A stretch of DNA of 64,000 nucleotides. Source: Brugia malayi. Its lineage: Eukaryota > Nematoda > Chromadorea > Rhabditida > Onchocercidae. Position numbers and translations under genes: made by a program. Location of the stretch: the NCBI RefSeq assembly GCF_000002995.4, contig NW_025062476.1, positions 2,847,001 through 2,911,000 of the forward strand, given 5' to 3'. The notes under the pieces were generated by a model. The model worked only from the letters and a program-made list of their open reading frames with translations. It was not told the DNA's origin and did not search any database. This document shows, piece after piece, positions 12,826 to 23,353 of the stretch (positions within the stretch are counted from its first letter, which is position 1; each line of letters begins with the position of its first letter).

Positions 12826-14111
12826 ATTATGAGACTTTCATATTTGGTTTTAGGTAAGAAAAGAATTTCCAAAGAAAATTGAATAATTCATTAAAATTGT
12901 TTGCCTAGATTTTGATTGCTCGAATTTAAATTGAAAGAAAAAGTCTTAAGGATAAATTTCTTTTGTCCTATTTACACTTCTTCATCCTTTTGGCTAAAAT
13001 ATGAATGTTCTATAGCTTCCTACTGATTTTTAAAGGAAAATTAAATTTTTCTTTGATTTTTTTTTTCACTTCAAATATTGCAGCACTTTTCATGCCGTTT
13101 TATTATTTATGTTATTATTATTACTGCCACCCATATTGTCGCTTTATTTTTACCAAATATTTTCAGCTTTGAAAATTCGATTAATTAGATCTGTTTTTTT
13201 TTTTTTTTTGTATAATTTATTCTTCACAGAAATTGATTTCATGAAAAGCTAGTATTGCAAAAGGAATTTTATGGGAGAATCTGAAGTCATTCTTATTTGA
13301 CTAATACTACTGAAATTGTTATAAGTTGAAAAAGAATTTTGGAATCAAATGCTCTTCTATCTGAAATAAGGTGAATTTTCTTAATATTTGGGATATTTTA
13401 GGAAAAGAAGGGAATGTTCCCAACAGTTTTATTTTACTGCCTCTTGGCATACCTCATATGTTTTCCCTTCGCTTCTGCCTTCTCGATTTTGTGTTTTTTT
13501 AATATTTTCTTAATTTTTCTTGATTTAGAAAAGAAATTCAGCATTGCAAAGTTTTTAAAAAGCGATTATTCAGAAAATCACATATACTCGGACAATAACA
13601 CCTTACCTTCAAGACGAATTTTTTTTTTTTCTTTCTGCAATTAAATAGTTTATTTCATTGGTTTGAAATTTTGTCTTATTTTTGAATTGATAGTGGCTTC
13701 TTTATACCATCTAATGTGGTAAATATACTGTTTTGGAAAAACGAGAAACAAGCATGATAGGAGGCTTTTTTATCTTTTCGAATTTAACTAATTATTATTC
13801 CCTTAACATTCCATCAGTTTACGTTGCTCATATTCCCGATTTTTTCGAATTCATTTTGCTGTTTTATCTGCTTAATTCTTTTCTTGAACAATAGTTTTTT
13901 ATGTCTTTCTGAATCGATTAAAATTTTTAGCAAAGCAATAGTGTTTGAAAAGCTTGAACACTAAAAAACTTAATCTCATATGTGATAGTTTTTTTATGTT
14001 AACATAATTTCAAGAGGTTTTTTTTTTCTGTTTCTTGATGGTATCACTATGTAAATACTATAACCAGAAATTAACTTTTAGAACAAAATACGAAATTAAC
14101 ACAAATTCAGC
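12826..14111. other. Non-coding stretch
   Basis: A+T-rich with T-tracts (near 13195-13210 and 13620-13630). An open frame at 13414-13644 is low-complexity Phe/Leu-rich and has no splice support. No clear polyadenylation hexamer is seen close to 12825. Confidence 0.6.
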
Positions 14112-14461
14112 TAGTAGATCCATCTATGGCATTGATTGACAGATTTCGTTTAATTGCTAAACGGTATATCATTCCGGATTCCCTTGTAGATATTGCTTGT
14201 TCCCGTTTTATTTTTGAAATTTTGTGCCATCTACCTTACTGGCATGCTCTGCTATATTATTTTCATATATGTAAGTTTCCTTGCCTTTGCCCGTCTGCAC
14301 GACAAACGCTGAATCTCTGTTTGAGATCTTTTTTTAGATCGGTTAACAATGTAATATGTTATATTCTAAATTGTAATTTTTTGAATTGTTTTAAAATGAA
14401 TGTAACCTTTTTACGGAATAAATTGCTGAATTGCTATATGATGAACAGCATAATGAAGTAG
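14112..14461 (+). CDS. Orphan coding-like exon, unidentified
   Basis: After an acceptor AATTCAG at 14111 a frame is open from LVDPSMALIDRF through to a TAG at 14461, with an ATG at 14126. A strong GTAAGT donor lies inside it at about 14270, so the true exon may be 14112-14269 (about 53 codons). The part before the donor reads like a real protein, with mixed charged and hydrophobic residues; the part after it is Asn/Cys/Phe-rich and poorer. I found no partner exon on either side before the convergent glycerol kinase gene, and I do not recognise the sequence. It could be a remnant, a short gene, or chance. Confidence 0.25.
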
Positions 14462-15130
14462 CTTTCAATGAATAGTACAGAAAATAAGCCAGGTGAAGAA
14501 TCTCTCATTAATTTCTGATTCATGTGTTTACCACTCTATTTTCAATGAATGATTCATTTGAAATAATAGTAAACAAAGGCAGGTACACTTTTAACTTCTG
14601 TTCCTATCAATCTGATGTTGATGTATTAAGCAGTAAGTTCAAAAATTTGTTGCTATAAAGGTAACAAATTATTATGGCGATCAAATTTGTGAGGAAATTT
14701 GATTTGAAAGAGTAGAACAAATTAGGCAGCAATAAATTATTGTTTATTATTTATAGCACTCTTTTTAAATCCATTTAATTATTGCAATTAATATAGAGTT
14801 TTTTAAACAACAGTCTTCAATAATAACAGTTATTCAAATGGATTAAAATGTTACTAAAAAATTAAGTCCGATTCAAGTTCTTATTTAAATTTTACAGTCA
14901 GGAACGTGTTTAACTTCTGTTTGCTTTAGATCCTATAGTATACTAGTGAGATTTGATATCAAATTCTGAAAATAAGTTATATTAATTTGGGAGTCTTTGA
15001 AATTTAAAATTCATATGATTAAATTCGACATTGCTTCAATGCAAAATATTCATTTCGATTGTAGAAAAGTTGAATTCTACGTTTATTCTTCTTTTTTCTT
15101 ATTGCAGAACAGTTCGTAATTTTATACTGT
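14462..15130. other. 3' flank of glycerol kinase
   Basis: A+T-rich, no coding signal. It contains the minus-strand polyadenylation signal at 15082-15087. Confidence 0.6.
15082..15087 (-). terminator. Polyadenylation signal AATAAA (glycerol kinase)
   Basis: TTTATT on the plus strand reads AATAAA on the minus strand, about 45 bases past the glycerol kinase stop at 15131. Confidence 0.6.
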
Positions 15131-17627
15131 TTAATCATCTTGAAGCCATCCACGTGCTCTACTAATTCCTTTTTTCCATTGACGAATCATCAGTTCACGT
15201 TGATTGTTACTTAAGTTTGGTTTTTGGATAATTCCATCTTCTGCGTGATATTTTCTAATTTCGTTGAAACTGAAAATTATTTATGAATATTAAGAGTAAA
15301 TTTCTAATTTATATTATTTGTTATATTCATTCTTCAATTTACATTTACCTGTACCTGTGCAAGCTATACTTATTAATTATCTCATCAAAGTATCGCAGTA
15401 AACTTCATAACCTGGAATATCAAACAACAACAGATATTGTTTATGTTATAATTTCATCTTTACTTGATACATTATAAAATTAAATTCTTTAAATCTCATA
15501 ATGAATTGACGAGGAAACATTTTCAAAGTGCTTTAGTTACTATCCTTTATAATTAAACCTGATAATTTGAGCACCAATAGCTGCTACCATTGCAGCACCC
15601 CAAGAAGAAGCTTCAGCATTGGGTGATTTGATCACATCTATTCCAAGAATATCACTTAGTAATTGCAAGAATAATGAATTTACCGTTATACCACCATCAA
15701 CCTAAAATTAAAATTCTATATTATTCGAAGGAAAATCTATATTACACTTTCTTCTTTAATAAAAATAATTTAAATCTCGAAAATTTACAAGCTAATAGAA
15801 AGAACAAACTTTGAGAGCTTTAATTTTCTGATTATACGGCATATCAGTGCATGTAGCTTCAATCATTTCTTCCGTCTGAAAACAAATAGCTTCAAGAACA
15901 GCTCGAATAATATGTTCCTTTTTGGTAGTCTGTACAAGTCCGCATATAATGCCACGTGCCGTTGAGTCCCAATGTGGAGTGTAAAGACCGGTAAAACAGG
16001 GTACAAATATGACGCCATCTGTTCCTGATACTGAAATTGCTGCTGATTCCACTTCGGAAACATCCTGAAAAGTTTAAGAAATTTTTTCTGCAAAATTTAA
16101 TTAAATTAAATTTCTTCATACTTAAGCATAATGAAGTCTTCTAGTAGTAATATATCTTAGCTTAAAATATTCATTGATAAATTTAAAACAAAAAAAAAAA
16201 AAAAAAAGTAATTAATGAAGCCACTTTTACAATATGTCCTCGAAAAAGCGCACTTACGTTGATAAGTTGTAAATTATCGCAAAGGAATCGAATTGCATTT
16301 CCACCAATGGAACCGGAACCTTCCAATGCATAACAGACTTTTCCTTCCGAACCAAGCTGAGGAATAAAATGTCATACTATAATTATCTTTTTTATTCTTT
16401 TTCATTCCTTCTTCATTTTGTATGAAACAAAGATCAACGAACAAAGAATCCTTTACAAGAAATTATCAAGTTGATAATTCTTTATCGCTTTTCTGCTTTT
16501 TATTATATAATAGTATACAAATAGAACAAGAAATGTTTAGCTACTTGATAAGCCACTGTTGTTATCAGTCCATTTTTGTTGATGATCATATTGTTGCCAA
16601 TATTAGTAAGCATAAATGTGCCTGTACCATAGGTACATTTTGTTTCACCTGGTTCAAAGCAGTACTCACCGAACAGAGCAGCTTGTTGATCACCCAAACA
16701 ACCTGATATTGCTATTCCTGTGAGGGAACCTAAATTATACACTAACTATCATCTATAAAATTTCATCAATGAAAATGAAAAATAATTCTTAGTATAAATT
16801 TCAAAAATGATTTTTTATTCCATTGCACAGATCAAATCAATTTTGATTTATTTGACTATTTTGCTTCATTATCACTCCTAGTGTTTTAGTAATTTCAAGT
16901 TATTTAAATTATTTGGAAAGAAATTTTTTTCTTTTTTTTTTTTTTTAATTACTGATAAGGTCAAATAAAAGTGAAACTTAGTCTGTTTAATCATTTCTAA
17001 GTGTACATTGCTATGAATTCATAATATAACGTAATTCTATTTATTGCTTTTAGCTTAATGTTTTATAAGTTTCTTTTTATTTTATTTTTTTTTTTTTAAA
17101 TTTTGTAACCTAAGCATATTGTAGCATATATTTCGGCAGAAGAATGAATTTTCGGCAAAATGCTCATTGGAATTTCGAAGAAATTGCAAAGCTCTTCAGA
17201 CCAATTTAACGTTTCCATCGAAATTAACAAAGTGCGACTAGCATTTGTTACATCGGTGATATGTTTTCCGGTTAACTTATAAATTAACCAAGAGTCTACG
17301 GTACCAAACATCAATGTTCCTTAATATAAATCTTTTATTTGTGAAATTAGAAGAAAAAAAAAAAAAAAACGTTCATTATGTCATTATCATAATCTACTAA
17401 TTATTTATAGATAATTTGGCATTTCAGTTTAATAAAGTAAATCTTAGAAGAACTAAATTTTCCAACAACTTTTCAAATTATTCATAAAAAAAAACATTTA
17501 ATGAGAAACATGGAATTTCATGATGTTATGTCAATGATAAATGCTAATGTCATTGATTTATACTGTCAGTCAATTTTTTGAATCCTTTGACTGAAATGCA
17601 TTCCCAGTAAATACTTTTTAAAAATTG

Positions 17628-17663
<36 letters not shown>

Positions 17664-19253
17664 AAACTGTTTCATTAGAATCAAATTATATAGATCTAAC
17701 AATTGGATAAATTGATAGCTAGGAAAGCTAAATAAATTATCATAACTAGTCTTTTAACTTGTCAATTATTTTTTACAAAAAAAAAAAGATGAATCATCAC
17801 ATTTTTTCTTTGTTTTTCTTTAAATTGTTCATGCAAGAAAAAGAAAACACACCTTGTCTCAAAGCATTTTTCACATCATCAACATTATCCAGAAGCCAAC
17901 GAATTTTCAGGGCGCTAAAGTATGAGCATATTGGAAGACCCGTCATTTCTCTAAATTGCTCTCTTGATCTAAAATGTTAAAAAAAAAATAACACTAAAAA
18001 TTCTTTCTACTAATTCTTCAAATGTGATATATATTTAGCAAAGTTTTCAAGTTGTAAGATTAGAATGTAGTGGTTTGCTTTTTTCAAAAAAAAAAAAGGA
18101 GAAATTTTTTTAATTAATTAAGCTTTCTGATAGATTGACAAACTCTTTTATTTTTTTTTTTCAATTTTTTTTTTTTATTAAAATGGAACTTAATGGTAAA
18201 TAAACTGAGTGATGTAAGTTATTAAGCATTTTATCCTTTCGAATCATTTTGAATTCTAAATTTGAGATTTAAAATAATCTTTTTTTTTTAACTACCTTTT
18301 CTTCTCTCATAAGCTTACCGTATTCATCATATATATGTGTCTACATAGAATATTTATAAGATTCAATATTATTTATTAATTTTGTTGTTGAAATTTAATT
18401 AGAAAATGTCTTAACAAAAAATTTACTTGTTACTTGTTTTTTCAATAAACAAATTGACAAGATCAGTTGTTCGATTATCAAGCCAACAAATAGCATTATA
18501 AAGAGGTTTGCTTGTTTTACAGTCCCATAAAATTGTTGTTTCTAAAAATTAAACACACTAAATGCTATCAAATCAAATTTTTTCATGCAACTTTTTTTTT
18601 TTTCATCTTTTAAAATCTATTTTTAAATTATATTATTGGTTAAACTTAATTAACAACCTCTTTGATTGCAAATCCCAATTGCTTTGATACCACTAATATC
18701 AAAACCGGTTTTTTTGATAATGTTACAGCATTCATCAATGCATTTTATTGTTGTTGTGATTATTTCTTCAGGATTAATCTCAACCCATCCTGGATGTGGA
18801 AAAATTTGCCGAATTTCAATCTAAAACACCGATTATATTATTTATTAAATTCCGTACCAGTAATAAATTATTTGCAATCTTAGGTGTTATAGAAATATAC
18901 AAAAAAAAACAAGCAAGAATTTTTGTTTATTTTATCTTTCAAGAAACAATTTTTTTTTTTTTTTTTTAAATGGGTGAAATAAATTTCAGACTTTGATGCG
19001 TCTCATAATTTTTTAAACGATCTGAAACATTTTTATGTTATTATTTTATTAGGAAAACTTTTGTGTCATAATTTAGAGAAAATAAATTTAACAGTGATGC
19101 TATTTTAATTATATTATTTTATTGTATTGGAAAAAGAAATAAAAATACCTGATGACTTGCGATAATTGCTTGAGAATTCAGTTGATAAATGATGAATCGA
19201 GTAGATGAAGTACTCTGGTCGATGGCACCAATGAGCACATTTTTAATTTCCAT
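15131..19253 (-). CDS. GK: Glycerol kinase
   Basis: An FGGY-family kinase that converts glycerol and ATP to glycerol 3-phosphate and ADP, feeding glycerolipid synthesis and glycolysis. Exons 5' to 3' on the minus strand: 19253-19149, 18820-18658, 18541-18427, 17968-17853, 17319-17110, 16729-16545, 16356-16258, 16064-15810, 15701-15559, 15269-15131. They total 1530 nt, 509 aa, the usual length for the family. Landmarks: N-terminal phosphate loop [10 protein letters not shown], glycerol-binding R89-E90 (NQRETT), W109, Y144, D250 in [10 protein letters not shown] and F275 in TYGTGTF, then VDGGITVN and the C-terminal [11 protein letters not shown]. In the phosphate loop the common DQGT is DQST (Ser14). 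Exon 9 could read through to a nearby TAG at 15540, but splicing at 15559 restores the conserved C-terminus. An acceptor 24 bases before the ATG fits trans-splicing. Confidence 0.95.
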
Positions 19254-19509
19254 TGTTGATTTCAATGAAGCTTCTTTCTGTTTAATAAAATCAAAACAGA
19301 AAAAAAAAAAAACTTGTAAATAAAACAAACTCGATCAATTTTATAATAAACAATCTCTTTCATTAAAAAAAAAATCATACAAAAATAATAAAAATGAAAT
19401 AAAAACTTTTTCAATGGATTTCAATAAATTTAAAAAAAAAAAAAAAATGATATCATTATTATCAATGGTAGGATATTTACGAAAATAAAAACATCTAAAT
19501 TTAACACTC

Positions 19510-19523
19510 ATACACACATACAG

Positions 19524-19554
<31 letters not shown>

Positions 19555-19595
19555 TATTCAGACATGCACACATACAGACATACACACATGCACAG
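19510..19595. repeat. CA/CACAGA microsatellite
   Basis: Alternating CA dinucleotides with ACAGACA interruptions on the plus strand. Confidence 0.9.
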
Positions 19596-20270
19596 TATTA
19601 TCACTGATAAACAATATTTATAGCTCATTTAATTTCTAAATATGAAAACATCAATTTCACCATTACCTTTAAAATCAAACGCACACCAAAGCAATTATTT
19701 TATACTATGTTTGCATACTGAAATAACATTGCCCAGGAATAGGGTAAATTTTTGTTTATTTTTGATTCCATCAGCTGAGGATAAAACAATAAATATTTTT
19801 CGTTTATTAAAGTGATCAAAAATTAATTAAATTTGAGTGGTAATTCTTGATTGAAAAAAAGTCGAAAAAGAATAAACTTTTGATTAATTAGTTGTCGAAG
19901 AAGCACCATCATGTATATATTTCTTCTAGTTTTAAGCTTATCATTAATTTGCTACAAATTTTAATCTTAGTTGAAAATCAATTTTTATCAAAAATTTCAA
20001 ATTTCAAATTTACATATCATAATTATTATGCTGATCGTCTGTTTATGCGGTATTTGAAAGCTCTGTTAAAAAGTTTAGCAGAAAATTCAAATCAGAGAGA
20101 GTAGGAATCAAAACCGATGATTGATTGCCTTATTTGTATTAATGTCTAATTTGGTGACAGTTTTAGATTTGTCTGATAAATAATAGCGAATTGGTAAGGT
20201 CTCCTCACTGTAACTGCCGTCTAAATCATACTGAGAAATTTGAAATTTCATTTTGTTGAATTAAATTGAA

Positions 20271-20306
20271 ACTTCCATGGCAACGTATTTTTATTGCTAT
20301 GGCGAT
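20271..20306. promoter_or_regulatory. Two tandem X-box-like (RFX/DAF-19) motifs
   Basis: ACTTCCATGGCAAC at 20271-20284 matches the RFX consensus RYYNYYATRRNRAC fully. ATTGCTATGGCGAT at 20293-20306 matches it at all but the last position. The start-to-start spacing is 22 bp, about two helical turns. They lie about 1.0 kb upstream of the glycerol kinase start and 1.85 kb upstream of hse-5, farther than typical functional X-boxes. Confidence 0.3.
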
Positions 20307-20349
20307 AGAGCTTCTTTAAAATCAGTTATTAAAAAAAAGTGTCAATGAA

Positions 20350-20383
<34 letters not shown>

Positions 20384-22077
20384 GAATTAACATTAGTTTA
20401 TCGTTTTTACAGTTCATTTCAAATTTTTTTTTTTTTTTGCTTAAAAGTCCTTTTTAATTTTTTCAATTGTTATCAGTTAATAGAGCACTTTACACATATT
20501 TATCTCCAATAGCAGCATTTTTCACCATTTTTTGAAATTTTAATTTCTTACTTCAAACTAATATAAATGAAAAGTTGTGTTTAATCCAAATTGTTGTTTA
20601 AATTTTCTAATCATTTAACAGTAACACATATAATTTTAGGTAAAAGGAAACCAAAGATAGATGAGAAGTGTAAATGAAATGTAAAATTTGAAGGCCAAAT
20701 TTTAAATCATTCCGTGCATATCACTGTCCTTCGTCTAATCAATCCTCTCAGACAAATGAAACTGATAATATTAATGATACTATCAGTACTTCATTATCAA
20801 CAATATAAGTGTATCAGTTGATATCATATCGTCACTGCATGCATTTTTAAATGTGTCATCTGTCCTTCCATTTCCTTTTACTAACTTTTTAATCAATTTT
20901 CTAAAACTAAAAAAGTTAGAATTTAATTTATATTTTCATTTTTTTTTTTTTAAAACAAAGGTTTAAGTTTCTGCTAATTGAATGAAATGGTTTTTAAGTT
21001 TTAGAAAATTTAAATTATTATTTGTACTAGATATAAAATTTTTTCAAATATATATGTATATATATTATCACAATAATTTTTGAGATTGACAACAACTTAC
21101 AATTACCAATATCTATTACTGATATATTTGAAGTAATTTTCCCGTAAATTCTTTCAATTTAAATTTGATAGATTTTAAATTTAAAAAAATTTTTTTTTAA
21201 AAGTAAAAAAAAAATAAAATAAAATTTAAGAGATTAGTAGTTTACGATCAATTCAATCTTTCTTCTTCAATACATTTCTGATATTTTCTAAGCAGAAATT
21301 TAATCAGTTTTTTAACTCAATAACTTTAATGAAGAAAAAAGATATAAAACTTTTTTTATTAGCAACATTAAAACTAAGCACTATACTATCATTTAAAGCG
21401 ATTCACATAGGAAACAACAAAAATTTAATTTAAAAGACAGTTGAGAAGTGATATCTGTCAAGGAAAAGCTTATTAATTACAAATGAAATTATCTTAATTA
21501 ATTTATTTTTGTTTATGCATCAATTATTGATCGAAAACAGCCGAAGGTTTGATTTTCATGTAGGAAAAGGATTTTCGTTATGATTCTACGTTATTTCTCG
21601 AATTTTTTCTTTCACTAAAGATCAGTGTGGTTATTTGTTTTTTCATTTAATTTTTTAGAGCAAACGATCAAAGGTCATTGGTAATGCTAACATTGTGGAG
21701 AAAAGGTATAGCTTTTTCAATTTTTGGAAGAATTTTTGGAAAAAAAATTTTTTGTTAGCATGCTTTTCTCATTTTTTTGAATTATTTGATCAGTTTTTTT
21801 ATAAGTTGTGGTTTCTATGTAGCGTTTTATGTATAAACCAAAAAAAAAAAAAGGTATAATAGTGTCGATACTTTGACTCTCTTTTGAAAGAGAATTTTCA
21901 TCATGTTTTAGGACTTACTTACTGTTCATTTTATCGTATGCTGAACAAACTATTCATTTCTGCTATATTTCATGTCCAAATTGGCTAATAAATAAAAATA
22001 AAAGAATGCTTAATAATAAATAAATAATTTTTAGCTGGAGGATAACAGGTAAATTTCAACGGAAATGGAATAAGCTG

Positions 22078-22146
22078 ATGGCTTCAGGATATCCATATCC
22101 GTTAACGGTGCTACCCGACGACGAAAGCTGTTATGATAAGATTTAA
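22078..22146 (+). other. Upstream ORF overlapping the hse-5 start
   Basis: An ATG at 22078 opens a 22-codon frame ([20 protein letters not shown]...) that stops at 22144-22146, overlapping the hse-5 ATG (22133) by 14 bases in a different frame. It lies after the probable trans-splice acceptor at 22033-22034. A minimal ATG-GAA-TAA also precedes it. Ribosomes translating it would bypass the hse-5 start, so it could damp expression if included in the mRNA. Confidence 0.4.
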
Positions 22147-23313
22147 ATTACGACATATTATCACCATTCTACTTACAGTTTTCGCACTTTCAATTCTTTG
22201 GATTGTACAATCATCTCGCAAAACTGTTTCTTCCGATACTCTGCAACCATGCTGTACTGCAGCAGTAAGCTTTCTTCCAATTATTAATTGCTTTATTTGA
22301 ATAATTCCGGAATTCTCACAAGGATTAATGAACAATTCTTTGCTATTTTTCTCTTTTCCTTCTCTAAAATACATGAAATTTACAATTAGAACAAGCATTA
22401 TGCATAAATGAGAATTGCTGCGAACGATTTATTGTAAATTGTTAAAAGTCAGTGGTGAAAAATATCAATAGGACGTAATTAACACATTCTTCATTTTTTG
22501 TTCTGCTCATTACTTATTATTAACAAAAAATAGGACACATGCCCTTTATGATATTAGCATTCTTTTTCAGCTTATTTCATTTTCCTTGTTTGATTTCAGA
22601 ATGAGGAAATTGAAAGTAGAAGTTCTACTTTGAAGGAAATTTCTTGTACAGTTGATAACGAGAAAACATACCAATGTTATGAAGAAGAATTTACAAATGA
22701 AGTGTATTTTCCCTTCAATGCTTTTCTTAAGAAACATTTCGATGTTTCTGGAATGATTTTCAAAGGTTGGAGCGTTATTTCGTTCCATTTTTCCAGTATT
22801 TTGTTATTAGAAAAGAGTCTTCCGACAATGATGAAGGATTGTAAAGCGATCCGTTGTTGGAAATTTTAAAGAAATCATCTGAAAATTTCTTCCTTAGTAA
22901 TATTCAGATTCGGTAGCGAGACATTTTGAATGGTCAACATCACATGCTCGAGTTCGTTTTCCAGATTTTAATAACTATGACTACCATGGAGTTTTTGGTC
23001 ATTTCGCATCATACAGCGTAGAAACTAGAGATCGCGTACGTTGTATTAGTGCTCAGTACGGTTGGTTTTTAACTAGTTGGATGAAGAGTTAAAAGTGTAT
23101 TTGTGTCTCATAATAACGAATTCTCTCTCTTTCAACTCTTTTTCAGGTGTACCACTGTCAACGCAGTGGTCAGCGGTTCCTTATTTCTACCCCATACAAA
23201 TCGCCCAGTATGCTTTGCAGCATTACAGTCGATTCAAAACTGGTAAATGTTTCAGATTTTCGAAACAAAAAATCTGTAATTGTGAAATGAAACTTGAAGT
23301 TTCTGAATTTGCT

Positions 23314-23353
<40 letters not shown>

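Larger units (their letters stand above)
19254..22132. other. Divergent intergenic region, glycerol kinase / hse-5
   Basis: About 2.9 kb between two divergently transcribed genes, so it should hold both promoters. It contains a CA-rich microsatellite (19510-19595), a 32-bp A-tract near 20350-20381, two X-box-like motifs at 20271-20306, and near the right end a probable trans-splice acceptor (AG at 22033-22034) for hse-5. No supported coding exon; the open frame at 19892-20104 has no splice or homology support. Confidence 0.6.

Noticed and set aside
15540..15558. Read-through stop making a shorter glycerol kinase
   Set aside because: Splicing at 15559 to 15269 restores the conserved [12 protein letters not shown]-terminus; the short form would lack it.
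19341..19628. Cys/Val-rich minus-strand frame
   Set aside because: Translation of the CA microsatellite.
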